Below are positions 16,723 to 25,098 of a stretch of 64,000 nt of DNA, in pieces (the first letter of the stretch is position 1; each line of letters opens with the position of its first letter). A model generated the notes under the pieces. That model did no database searches. It worked only from the letters and a program-made list of their open reading frames with translations, and was not told the origin of the DNA. A program made the translations under genes and the position numbers. Source of the stretch: Alphaproteobacteria bacterium. Lineage in GTDB: Bacteria; Pseudomonadota; Alphaproteobacteria; Micropepsales; Micropepsaceae. The DNA lies in contig JAGOBA010000013.1 in NCBI GenBank assembly GCA_017983635.1, positions 1-64,000 of the forward strand. Reading direction: 5' to 3'.

Positions 16723-18711
16723 TCACTCTTCGAAACTTACAACCACAGCCCCTTCGCCCACCTGATCGCCTGCCCTAAACGGCACGGTCTTAACGGTCAG
16801 GTCGCCGGGCGCGGCGAGCGTGTGCTCCATCTTCATTGCTTCCAGAATGGCAAGCGCCTGCCCCTTTCGCACGCGATCGCCGGGTTTCGTCATGATTTGC
16901 ACGACTTTGCCCGGCATCGGCGCGCGCAAATCCGCGCCTGCATCGTGTACATGCTCAGCCGCCTCAAGCGGATCGTGCGGTTCGAGCGCAAAGCTGCGCC
17001 CCTGCATCAACACGACGAGGTCCCCCGACACCCGCACCACGCGCGCCTGCACGCGCCGCCCGTTCAAGCTCGCCGCAATCGACCCATCGCCTTCAAACAC
17101 AGCCTCGGCCTCAAGCGCCTGTCCATCCAACGAAAGCCGCCAGCCCTTCGCGTGATAGAGAACGCTCACCATCCGGTCTGCGTCGCGATCGGTCAGGCGC
17201 ATCGTCTCTTGCTGCCGCACGCCGCCGACGCGCCAACCGTCGAGCAGCCGCCACGGCGACGCCCCCGCCGCGCGCGCGCGCCGCTCCAGCAACAAGAACA
17301 ATGCCGCGCATAACACCGCGTCGGCGGGTGCCGGCGCCGCAGCCGGGACCAACGCTTTGCCGTGGCGCTCGATGAACCCCGTATCGATCTCGCCCGCGAT
17401 GAACGCGTCGTGCCGCAAACAGGAAATTAAGAACGCCAAGTTCGTTCGAACGCCCGCGACCTCCGCCGTCTCCAACGCACCCGCGAGCCGCGCCAGCGCC
17501 GCCGCACGCGTTTGGTCCCACGCGATGACCTTCGCGATCATCGGATCGTAGAACATCGAAACCTCGCCGCCCTCCGCGACGCCGGCATCCACGCGCACAT
17601 GCGCGTCGCCCGCCGGCAGCTTCAACCGCGCGAGCTTGCCGATCGACGGCAAGAACCCTTTCACCGGATCTTCCGCGTAGAGCCGAACCTCGACTGCATG
17701 ACCGTTGATCGAAAGCTGCTCTTGAGTGCGCGGCAGCTTCTCTCCCGCCGCAACCCGCAACTGCCACTCGACCAAATCGAGCCCCGTGATCATCTCCGTC
17801 ACCGGATGCTCGACCTGCAGCCGCGTGTTCATCTCCATGAAATAAAAGCCGTCGCTCTTCAGCCCCTTGGAGCCGTCAACGATGAACTCGACCGTACCCG
17901 CACCCTGATAGCCGATCGCCTGCGCGCACTTGACGGCCGCCGCGCCCATCATTCGGCGCACCTCGTCCGGCATGCCCGGCGCCGGCGCTTCCTCGATTAC
18001 CTTTTGATGCCGCCGCTGCAGCGAGCAATCGCGCTCGAAGAGATGCACCGCGTTGCCGTGGCCATCCGCAAACACCTGAATCTCCACATGCCGCGGCGCC
18101 GCCACGTACTTCTCGACCAGGACACGCGCGTCGCCGAACGCCGCCTGCGCCTCGCGCTGCGCACCCTCCAGCGCCTTCACGAAGTCACCGGCCTTATCGA
18201 CCCGGCGCATTCCTTTGCCGCCACCGCCCGCAACCGCCTTGATCAGAACCGGAAACCCGATCCGCTCCGCCTCTTTCGCGAGCAGCGCCGGGGTCTGATC
18301 CGCGCCGTGATAGCCCGGCACCACCGGCACGCCCGCCTTGATCATCAACGCCTTCGCGGCATCCTTCAGGCCCATCGCACGAATGGCGGCGGGCGGTGGC
18401 CCGACGAAGACCAACCCGGCCTTCGCGCAAGCCTCGGCAAATGCCGCGTTCTCGGAAAGAAATCCATACCCCGGATGCACCGCCTGCGCGCCCGCCGCCC
18501 GCGCCGCCTCGATGATGGCCTCACCGCGAAGGTAACTCTCCTTGGCAGGCGACGCCCCGATATGCACGGCAGCATCCGCCGTCCCCACATGGGGCGCCGC
18601 ACGATCCGCATCCGAGTAGACGGCAACCGTCCTCAACCCCATCCGCTTTGCCGTGCGAATAACCCGACAAGCAATCTCGCCCCGATTGGCGATCAGTAGA
18701 GAAGAAAACAT
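16723..18711 (-). CDS. Acyl-CoA carboxylase alpha subunit, probably methylcrotonyl-CoA carboxylase
   Basis: A 662-residue protein with a biotin carboxylase module: start SSLLIANRGEIACRVIRTAK, ATP-grasp glycine loop GGGGKGMR near 165, and LQVEHPVTEMITGLDLVEWQ. It ends in a biotinyl domain with the lysine in EAMKMEH near 627. It carboxylates biotin for transfer by the beta subunit encoded upstream. The neighbouring hydratase and beta subunit point to leucine/isovalerate degradation rather than propionyl-CoA, but sequence alone cannot exclude another acyl-CoA. It lies 6 bases after the hydratase stop. Confidence 0.88.
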   Translation of the reverse strand: MFSSLLIANRGEIACRVIRTAKRMGLRTVAVYSDADRAAPHVGTADAAVHIGASPAKESYLRGEAIIEAARAAGAQAVHPGYGFLSENAAFAEACAKAGLVFVGPPPAAIRAMGLKDAAKALMIKAGVPVVPGYHGADQTPALLAKEAERIGFPVLIKAVAGGGGKGMRRVDKAGDFVKALEGAQREAQAAFGDARVLVEKYVAAPRHVEIQVFADGHGNAVHLFERDCSLQRRHQKVIEEAPAPGMPDEVRRMMGAAAVKCAQAIGYQGAGTVEFIVDGSKGLKSDGFYFMEMNTRLQVEHPVTEMITGLDLVEWQLRVAAGEKLPRTQEQLSINGHAVEVRLYAEDPVKGFLPSIGKLARLKLPAGDAHVRVDAGVAEGGEVSMFYDPMIAKVIAWDQTRAAALARLAGALETAEVAGVRTNLAFLISCLRHDAFIAGEIDTGFIERHGKALVPAAAPAPADAVLCAALFLLLERRARAAGASPWRLLDGWRVGGVRQQETMRLTDRDADRMVSVLYHAKGWRLSLDGQALEAEAVFEGDGSIAASLNGRRVQARVVRVSGDLVVLMQGRSFALEPHDPLEAAEHVHDAGADLRAPMPGKVVQIMTKPGDRVRKGQALAILEAMKMEHTLAAPGDLTVKTVPFRAGDQVGEGAVVVSFEE

Positions 18712-18717
18712 GCGGCG

Positions 18718-19518
18718 CTATTCCGCCCACTTCGGCTTGCGCTTCTCCAGGAACGCGGAGAGCCCTTCTTTGGCCTCCGCGCTGGCACGCCGCTCCGCGA
18801 TCCGCCGCGAGGTGTCCGCCATGACGTGACTATCGATCGGCCGCCCGGCAACCGCCGCGATCAACTCTTTCGCCGCATGGATCGCACCAGGCGCGCAGGT
18901 GAATGCCTGCTGCACCACCCGCTCCGACTCCTGCGCCAGCGCGTTGTTGTCGTCGACCAGAATATGGATCAAGCCCAGCGCATGCGCCGTCGCCGCATCG
19001 AAGCGTTCGGCCGTCAAGAAATACCGATGCGCCGCCCGCTCCCCGATTGCGCGCAAGACATAGGGCGAGATCACCGCCGGAATAATACCAAGCCGCACTT
19101 CGGACAACGCGAACGAAGCCGTCTTTGTCGCGATCGCCACATCGCATGCCGAAACGATCCCGCACCCCCCGGCCATCGCCGCCCCATGCACGAGCGCGAT
19201 CGTCAACTGCGGCAACGTGTGCAACCGGTGCAGCATCCCCGCCATATCGCCCGCGTCCTCGCGATTGTCGGTCGCCGAGTAGTCCGCCGCCGCCCGCATC
19301 CAAGCGAGGTCCGCGCCCGCCGAGAAACTAGGCCCCGCGCCCTCAACCAGAACCACGCGCACGCCGTCGGCCGCACGCAACGTCTCGAAGATATCCGAGA
19401 GTTTCTCGATCACTTGCGGATTGAACGCGTTGTGCACCTTCGGCCGGTTCAAAGTTACGACCGCGACACCGGCCCGCGTGGTGTTCAATAGGACGACATC
19501 TTCATCGGAATCGCTCAT
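18718..19518 (-). CDS. Enoyl-CoA hydratase, probably methylglutaconyl-CoA hydratase
   Basis: A 266-residue crotonase-fold protein. The oxyanion-hole segments are SFSAGADLAWM and HGAAMAGGCGIVSACD, followed by FALSEVRLGIIPAVISPYV, which is typical of the LiuC/methylglutaconyl-CoA hydratase group. In leucine breakdown this step follows methylcrotonyl-CoA carboxylase, and both carboxylase subunits flank it here. Confidence 0.85.
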   Translation of the reverse strand: MSDSDEDVVLLNTTRAGVAVVTLNRPKVHNAFNPQVIEKLSDIFETLRAADGVRVVLVEGAGPSFSAGADLAWMRAAADYSATDNREDAGDMAGMLHRLHTLPQLTIALVHGAAMAGGCGIVSACDVAIATKTASFALSEVRLGIIPAVISPYVLRAIGERAAHRYFLTAERFDAATAHALGLIHILVDDNNALAQESERVVQQAFTCAPGAIHAAKELIAAVAGRPIDSHVMADTSRRIAERRASAEAKEGLSAFLEKRKPKWAE

Positions 19519-19582
19519 GGGTCCGCCTCCAGCGCATTGCTACGAAAGCAACTACACCAGGGCGCGCCGCGCCGCTAGGCTA

Positions 19583-19921
19583 TCAATGCCCGCCCCCGCG
19601 CAGCACCACGCGTTTCACGACATAGAGCACGCTGATCACGATCAGATACCCGGCGTAGAGGCGCAGCAAATACTTCCAATATTCGAGCTCGACCAGCGGC
19701 GGCAGACGGAACGCCCCGCCATTCGCAAGCACGGGAAGCATGACATCGAAGACCGCGTGCACGACGACCGCGCCCAGCGCGATGATGAAAATCCGGCGCC
19801 AGCTCCCCATCAGATAGGCCGCGACGGCTGCGATGATGAGCCCTTGCACCGCGTTCACGCGGTAGAAGCCGGATTGAAAATAGGCCGCCAACGTGTCGAC
19901 GATCTGCTGTGCGAATTCCAT
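19583..19921 (-). CDS. Small integral membrane protein of unknown function
   Basis: A 112-residue protein with about three hydrophobic segments (residues about 25-40, 43-62 and 90-105) and a strong ribosome site (GGGGGAG). It starts 18 bases after the RNase T2 stop and lies between catabolic genes, so it is probably co-transcribed with them. No family is recognised. Confidence 0.6.
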   Translation of the reverse strand: MEFAQQIVDTLAAYFQSGFYRVNAVQGLIIAAVAAYLMGSWRRIFIIALGAVVVHAVFDVMLPVLANGGAFRLPPLVELEYWKYLLRLYAGYLIVISVLYVVKRVVLRGGGH

Positions 19922-19939
19922 GGAACGCTCCCCCTGAAC

Positions 19940-20758
19940 CTACCGCGGCCAATCCCCGCGAACGGACAGCATCCTGACCTGCCGCCCGCCGCAATGCTTG
20001 CGCCGCACCTCCGCCGAGCATGACCGAGCGTTCAGGCTTTTGTCGAGACACACCCAGACCTCGGCCAGCTCATTACGGTTGCAGGTGGCGGAAATGCCGT
20101 CGTTCGGAAAGCCACGGTTCGCCTGCAAAAACTGCCGCCGCACCTCGTCTGCAGTCGTGACCAACGGTTTGGCGGGAGACTGATAAGCCGCCGGCACCTT
20201 GACCGTGTCCACCGCCAACGCCGCCGCCGCGAAGTAATCGTCCTGGCTGAGGCCCGAACAAACGCCGTGCTTCTCCCACTCATGCTGCACGAGTTTCTCC
20301 GATGGCGAGAGCTTCAACGCCTCACGCATGTTCGACGCCGAGACACGGCGCGCCTCGGAGGTCTCGCAAAACTCCGGCCATCCGCGCTCGTGCTGCGGCC
20401 AGAGCCCATGCAACACAAACCCAAACGGTCGCCCCGACCGGCACTGCAAGTCGTCATCCCGCCCCCGCCCGGCATCCGAAGAACAATGCGTCGGCGACCA
20501 CGACAGCACGAGCAGATAATAATCGAAGTCCCCGTCGCTCACCGGCACCGCCGACGCGCGCGGTGCGGTCGCCGCCGGCGCCACACTCTCTTCAGGCACC
20601 GTGTCAGGTTTCAACTCGGCCGTTGGCGCCGGCGTTTCACCAAGCGTCGCTGTGGGCGGCGACGATGATCCGCCACCGAGCTGCCCAAACAACGCCGCAA
20701 CCACCAAAACCACAACAGCGAGTCCGAGCCGCATCAACGTCTTTTGATCAAATTGCAT
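19940..20758 (-). CDS. RNase T2 family ribonuclease, membrane-anchored or secreted
   Basis: A 272-residue protein. Both catalytic signatures are present: CAS1 FVLHGLWPQ and CAS2 HEWEKHGVCSG, with histidines and Glu intact. The opening YYLLVLSWSPTHC is typical of the family, and several cysteines suggest disulphides. The ATG at 20758 gives a short cytosolic lead and one hydrophobic segment (LGLAVVVLVVAALFG); an alternative start at 20830 would overlap the carboxylase beta gene. These enzymes degrade RNA outside the cytoplasm. Its place inside a leucine-catabolism operon is unexplained. Confidence 0.88.
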   Translation of the reverse strand: MQFDQKTLMRLGLAVVVLVVAALFGQLGGGSSSPPTATLGETPAPTAELKPDTVPEESVAPAATAPRASAVPVSDGDFDYYLLVLSWSPTHCSSDAGRGRDDDLQCRSGRPFGFVLHGLWPQHERGWPEFCETSEARRVSASNMREALKLSPSEKLVQHEWEKHGVCSGLSQDDYFAAAALAVDTVKVPAAYQSPAKPLVTTADEVRRQFLQANRGFPNDGISATCNRNELAEVWVCLDKSLNARSCSAEVRRKHCGGRQVRMLSVRGDWPR

Positions 20759-20810
20759 CAACAAACCCCAAAGGCGGTCTCCACCCGCTTGCGGCGGAGG
20801 ACCAGCCAAA

Positions 20811-22418
20811 CTACATCCGGAACACCCCAAAATTCGTCCGCGGGATCGGCGCGTTCAATGTCGCGCTCAACGCCAGCGCCAGCACCCGCCGCGTCTCGTT
20901 CGGTGCAATGATGCCGTCGTCCCAGAGCCGCGCGGTGGCGAAGTAGGGATTGCCCTCTTCCTCATAACGCTGTCGGATCGGCGCCTTGAACGCCTCTTCC
21001 TCGGCCGCCGACCACGTCTCCTTGCGCGCCTCCATCCCGTCGCGCTTAACCTGCGCCAGCACGCTCGCCGCCTGCTCGCCGCCCATGACGGAGATGCGCG
21101 CGTTCGGCCAAGCGAACATGAAGCGCGGACTATACGCGCGCCCGCACATGCCGTAGTTCCCGGCGCCGTACGACCCGCCGATGATGAGCGTGATCTTCGG
21201 CACCTGCGCGCAGGCGACCGCCGTCACCATCTTCGCGCCGTCCTTGGCTATGCCGCCGGCTTCGTATTTTGCCCCCACCATGAAGCCCGCGATGTTCTGC
21301 AGGAACAACAGCGGGATGCCACGCTGACAGGCGAGCTCGATGAAGTGAGCCGCCTTCAGTGCGGACTCCGAAAACAAAATCCCGTTGTTCGCCAAGATCG
21401 CGACCGGCACGCCCCAGATATGCGCGAACCCGCACACCAGCGTCGTGCCGTAGAGCTTTTTGAATTCGTCGAACACCGAACCGTCGACCAGCCGCGCAAT
21501 CACCTCGCGCACATCGTATTGCGTGGCCAGAGACTGCGGCACGATCCCGTCCAGCTCAGAAATGTCGTAGAGCGGCTCGACCGGCTCGCGCATCACGACT
21601 TCCGGCCGTTTTGCGCGATTGAGCGTGGTCACGATCCGCCGCGCGAGCGCGAGCGCATGCGCATCGTCCTGCGCGTAGTGATCGGTCACGCCCGAACGCC
21701 TGGAATGCGTATCCGCCCCGCCAAGCTCCTCCGCCGTCACGACCTCGCCCGTCGCCGCCTTCACCAGCGGCGGCCCGCCCAGAAAGATCGTGCCCTGATT
21801 GCGCACAATGATCGTCTCGTCCGACATCGCGGGGACATAAGCGCCCCCCGCCGTGCACGAGCCCATGACGACGGCGATCTGCGGAATCCCCATCGCCGAC
21901 ATGTTCGCCTGATTGTAGAAGATGCGCCCGAAGTGCTCCCGGTCGGGGAATATCTCCGCCTGGTTCGGCAAGTTCGCGCCGCCCGAGTCGACCAGATAGA
22001 TGCACGGCAGCCGGTTCTCCCGCGCCACCTCCTGCGCCCGCAAATGCTTCTTCACGGTAATGGGGTAATATGTCCCCCCTTTGATCGTCGCGTCGTTGCA
22101 GACGATCACGCACTCCTGCCCCTCCACCCGCCCGATCCCGGTGATGATCGAGGCCGCATGTATGTCCCCGTCATACATACCGTTGGCCGCAAGCGGCGAA
22201 AGCTCCAAGAACGCCGTCCCCGGATCCAACAACCGGTTCACTCGCTCCCGCGGTAGCAGCTTGCCCCGCTCCACGTGCCGCTGACGCGAGCGCTCGTCCC
22301 CGCCGAGCGACGCCGCCGCAATCCGCGTCGACAGCTCCTCGGTGAGCCTGCCCATCGCGGCGGCGTTGGCTTTGAAACGGTCGTCGCGGGTGGAAATGGC
22401 AGAAGCAAGTCGGGACAT
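20811..22418 (-). CDS. Acyl-CoA carboxylase beta (carboxyltransferase) subunit, probably methylcrotonyl-CoA carboxylase
   Basis: A 535-residue carboxyltransferase with both crotonase-like halves. N-terminal landmarks are [17 protein letters not shown] and [21 protein letters not shown], and the C-terminal half contains [20 protein letters not shown]. The SGGANLPNQ stretch and overall length fit the methylcrotonyl-CoA carboxylase beta group. It is the first gene of the operon and transfers carboxyl from the biotin on the alpha subunit. An isovaleryl-CoA dehydrogenase, often adjacent, is not in this window. Confidence 0.88.
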   Translation of the reverse strand: MSRLASAISTRDDRFKANAAAMGRLTEELSTRIAAASLGGDERSRQRHVERGKLLPRERVNRLLDPGTAFLELSPLAANGMYDGDIHAASIITGIGRVEGQECVIVCNDATIKGGTYYPITVKKHLRAQEVARENRLPCIYLVDSGGANLPNQAEIFPDREHFGRIFYNQANMSAMGIPQIAVVMGSCTAGGAYVPAMSDETIIVRNQGTIFLGGPPLVKAATGEVVTAEELGGADTHSRRSGVTDHYAQDDAHALALARRIVTTLNRAKRPEVVMREPVEPLYDISELDGIVPQSLATQYDVREVIARLVDGSVFDEFKKLYGTTLVCGFAHIWGVPVAILANNGILFSESALKAAHFIELACQRGIPLLFLQNIAGFMVGAKYEAGGIAKDGAKMVTAVACAQVPKITLIIGGSYGAGNYGMCGRAYSPRFMFAWPNARISVMGGEQAASVLAQVKRDGMEARKETWSAAEEEAFKAPIRQRYEEEGNPYFATARLWDDGIIAPNETRRVLALALSATLNAPIPRTNFGVFRM

Positions 22419-22426
22419 AAGGGCTC

Positions 22427-22474
22427 GCGCGGGTGGTGGAAGACTCGTCCGTCTTCAGTACCACCCACCCGCGC
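22427..22474. terminator. Imperfect stem-loop between the exported CARDB-like gene and the carboxylase operon
   Basis: GCGCGGGTGG plus AAGAC on one side pairs with GTCTT plus CCACCCGCGC on the other, with a small bulge. It lies directly after the stop of the gene ending at 22498 and before the carboxylase start. Confidence 0.45.
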
Positions 22475-22497
22475 ATACAGCCAAGCGGCCCGTCGCC

Positions 22498-22944
22498 TTA
22501 CGGGACCACCTTCGTACGCACCTTCACGTTGTTGGCCTCGTTCGTCTCCGGCACGGAATTCCCGGCATCCGCCTTGACGGTGAACGCATAGGCACCCGGC
22601 GGAAACACCAAGGCGCCGAAGAACGGCAGCACGTGATTGAACGTCGCCCCCGGCGCGAGCGGTCCGACATTGACCGCAAGCACGTTCGGGAACATCGGGT
22701 TCGTGTAGTTCGGCACAAAGGCCGGCGGAATCTCGGGGCAGCCGCCACCGCCACCCGTGACCGGCGGCTTGCGCCGCTTGCAGTTGATGGTGACGACACT
22801 GATACTCGCCGGCCCATCGCCCACGTTCTTGACCATGACCGTCCCCGTCGCCGTATCGAAGTCCGGCACAAGATCGGGCCCTGCCGCCAAGGCCGGCATC
22901 GACAAAGCAACGACGGCAGCCGCGGCGAAGAATGCAGTTCTCAT
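22498..22944 (-). CDS. Exported protein with a CARDB-like domain
   Basis: A 148-residue protein started at ATG 22944, with GGGAAGGA upstream and an immediate signal peptide (FFAAAAVVALSMPALAA). The mature part is an Ig-like module: GTVMVKNVGDGPASISV, LAPGATFNHVLPFFGALV, and the closing D-x-x-N-x-V-x-E-x-N-E-x-NN signature typical of CARDB domains. A Pro/Gly linker with a cysteine pair interrupts it. It is probably a surface or periplasmic adhesion-type protein. Confidence 0.65.
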   Translation of the reverse strand: MRTAFFAAAAVVALSMPALAAGPDLVPDFDTATGTVMVKNVGDGPASISVVTINCKRRKPPVTGGGGGCPEIPPAFVPNYTNPMFPNVLAVNVGPLAPGATFNHVLPFFGALVFPPGAYAFTVKADAGNSVPETNEANNVKVRTKVVP

Positions 22945-23159
22945 ATGAAGAGGTTCCTTCCCTTTGGATGAGAGCGCTCTACGCCCATCCCCGCCGGCCG
23001 TAAGCAACGACCGTCACACCCGCAGCGAAAATGCATGATCGCAATCGCGCCCGCGCCAATTGGACGACAATCGCGCCTCTCGTTGGCCCGGAAGCACAGC
23101 CGCTACGCGATCCCGATCGGTCCGTCCAGGGGCCGCGGCCGCGCCGGCCAGCCGCTCGC

Positions 23160-23173
23160 TTGATTTACCTCAA
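23160..23173. promoter_or_regulatory. FNR/FixK-like box upstream of the HemG-like gene
   Basis: TTGATTTACCTCAA matches TTGAY-N4-RTCAA at 9 of 10 positions. Its centre is about 62 bases before the start codon at 23229. Confidence 0.5.
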
Positions 23174-23228
23174 GTCTCCCAACGCACGGTCGGTGTAGTC
23201 AAACACGGCAACCGCGAGGTTCCGGCGC

Positions 23229-23783
23229 ATGAAGATCCTGGTTCTCTACGGCACGAGCGAAGGTCAAACGCGCAAGGTCTGCTCGTTCATCGCTGAGCGG
23301 TTGCGCGCTCAAGGCGACGTTGTGACACTCGCCGACGCAACGGCGTCGGCCGGGACGATTGATCTGCACGACTATCAGGGCGCGATCATCGCGGCGTCGA
23401 TCCACATCGGCCGGTATCAAAGCGCGGTGACGGATTTTGTGCGCGCCCATCACGCGCGGCTGAACCAAATGCCGTCGGCCTTTGTCTCGGTATCGCTGTC
23501 CACCGTCGATAGCGATTCCGAAGAACAGCTGAGCCTGGCGACGATCGTGGAAAACTTTCGCGGCTACACCGGCTGGACCAACGCCGATGTTCACCACGTC
23601 GCGGGCGCCGTTCGCATCAGCGCATACGATTTTTTCAAGTATTGGACGATGCGGGCGCTCGCGTGGGAAAAGAATCTAAAGCTCGAACCCGGCAAAGATC
23701 TCGAGCTCACCGACTGGGACGCACTCGCCGCCACGGTAGACCGCCTGCGCGCCCGCTTTGCCGCAGCCGGCGACGAGTACTAG
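23229..23783 (+). CDS. Flavodoxin-domain protein, HemG-like protoporphyrinogen IX dehydrogenase
   Basis: A 184-residue protein beginning KILVLYGTSEGQTRKVCSFI, the FMN phosphate loop (T-x-E-G-x-T) of long-chain-like flavodoxins. IIAASIHIGRYQSAVTDFVR and the C-terminal YDFFKYWTMR fit HemG, which oxidises protoporphyrinogen using quinones. The insert and length agree with that group, but another flavodoxin-type reductase is possible. The FNR-like box upstream and the anaerobic hemN gene elsewhere in the window support a low-oxygen haem role. Confidence 0.72.
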   Translation: MKILVLYGTSEGQTRKVCSFIAERLRAQGDVVTLADATASAGTIDLHDYQGAIIAASIHIGRYQSAVTDFVRAHHARLNQMPSAFVSVSLSTVDSDSEEQLSLATIVENFRGYTGWTNADVHHVAGAVRISAYDFFKYWTMRALAWEKNLKLEPGKDLELTDWDALAATVDRLRARFAAAGDEY

Positions 23784-23841
23784 CGCCGCCCAAGCCTCAT
23801 GTCGCGGCCCGCGCCGCCGCCACGCACGCGCCTGCGGCCGC

Positions 23842-24912
23842 TCAAGTCACCGCATTCAAGTGCGCGCGACCCACGATCAGCGGGTCGGGCGGTGGTACGT
23901 TCTTCGTGTCCTTGCCGCTGTAATCGAGCTTGTTCAACACATAGCGCATCGCGTTCAGCCGTGCGCGCTTCTTGCAGTCCGACTTGATCACGATCCACGG
24001 CGCCTCGGACGTGTCCGTGTGAAGAAACATCGCCTCCTTGGCCTTTGAATACTCGTCCCACTTGTCGAGCGCGGCCATGTCGATGGGGCTGAGCTTCCAT
24101 TGCTTTAAGGGATGCAATTCGCGCTCGCGAAACCGGCGGTGTTGTTCTTTCTTACTGACCGAGAACCAAAACTTGAACATGTGAATGCCGCTGGCGACCA
24201 GATTGCGCTCAAGCTCCGGCGCCTGACGCATGAACGCCTGATACTCCGCGTCCGAGCAGAAGCCCATTACGCGCTCAACGCCCGCGCGGTTGTACCACGA
24301 GCGGTCGAACATCACGATTTCGCCCTTCGTCGGCAGATGTTCGATGTAGCGCTGGAAGTACCACTGCCCGCGCTCGAACTCGCTCGGCTTCTCAAGCGCA
24401 ACGACGCGCGCACCGCGCGGATTCAAATGCTCCATAAAGCGCTTAATAGTGCCGCCCTTGCCGGCGGCATCGCGCCCTTCGAACAGGACGACCACACGCT
24501 GCCCCGTCGCCTTCACCCAAGCCTGGAACTTCAAGAGTTCCACCTGTAGCCGGTATTTCTGATTCTCATAACTCTTGCGCGACAGCCGGTTCTTGTACGG
24601 GTAGGCCGCACTCCGCCAATCGTCGACGAGTTCGTCGTCGGGGCTAACCGGCATGCGCACGTCGAGTTTCTGCCAGCGCATCAAGGCCGACTTGATCGCG
24701 TTGGCATCGTCCGGCGAGGCGCCCTCGAGGATCGATTCAAGCGCCTTCAGGGCGACGGCGCCGTCGTCCGCATGCTTTGCGATGTCCTTCGCGGCGGCGA
24801 CTTGCGCACTGCGCTTCTTGCGCACGTTTTGCGTAACCGTCGCCGTTTCGAGCTGCTTGCTCGCCGCAGGCTCCGCGATTTTGATCTGCTCTTTCGACAC
24901 GCCGTTACGCAT
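23842..24912 (-). CDS. ppk2: Polyphosphate kinase 2 (PPK2)
   Basis: A 356-residue protein started at ATG 24912; the frame is open much farther upstream, but that part is the shadow of the monooxygenase gene. Residues from about 120 are a complete PPK2 domain: Walker A FEGRDAAGKGGT, FERGQWYFQRYIEHLP, MFDRSWYNRAGVERVMGFC, and the lid region. The first 115 residues are a charged helical extension. PPK2 transfers phosphate between polyphosphate and nucleotides. Two FNR/FixK boxes lie in the upstream gap shared with the divergent monooxygenase. Confidence 0.9.
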   Translation of the reverse strand: MRNGVSKEQIKIAEPAASKQLETATVTQNVRKKRSAQVAAAKDIAKHADDGAVALKALESILEGASPDDANAIKSALMRWQKLDVRMPVSPDDELVDDWRSAAYPYKNRLSRKSYENQKYRLQVELLKFQAWVKATGQRVVVLFEGRDAAGKGGTIKRFMEHLNPRGARVVALEKPSEFERGQWYFQRYIEHLPTKGEIVMFDRSWYNRAGVERVMGFCSDAEYQAFMRQAPELERNLVASGIHMFKFWFSVSKKEQHRRFRERELHPLKQWKLSPIDMAALDKWDEYSKAKEAMFLHTDTSEAPWIVIKSDCKKRARLNAMRYVLNKLDYSGKDTKNVPPPDPLIVGRAHLNAVT

Positions 24913-24990
24913 GCAACATATTCCACCCTCGGCTGCCGCGGTCGATCCGCGTCCGGTTTGCCAAACGATCACAGGGCAGCGTGCCGCGCG

Positions 24991-25004
24991 TTGACTTGCG
25001 TCAA
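24991..25004. promoter_or_regulatory. Perfect FNR/FixK box (first of a pair)
   Basis: TTGACTTGCGTCAA matches TTGAY-N4-RTCAA fully. It lies between divergent ppk2 and the flavin monooxygenase gene, centred 85 bases before the ppk2 start. Confidence 0.65.
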
Positions 25005-25018
25005 GCGGCACTCTTCGT

Positions 25019-25032
25019 TTGATTAGGATCAA
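25019..25032. promoter_or_regulatory. Perfect FNR/FixK box (second of a pair)
   Basis: TTGATTAGGATCAA is a full match, 28 bases from the first box and centred 73 bases before the monooxygenase start. Confidence 0.7.
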
Positions 25033-25098
25033 GGCAGTTTTCCGCGGAGTCGAGCGAACTAGCGCCATTCGCCATTTGCACCTGAGGGAAACTGCCCC

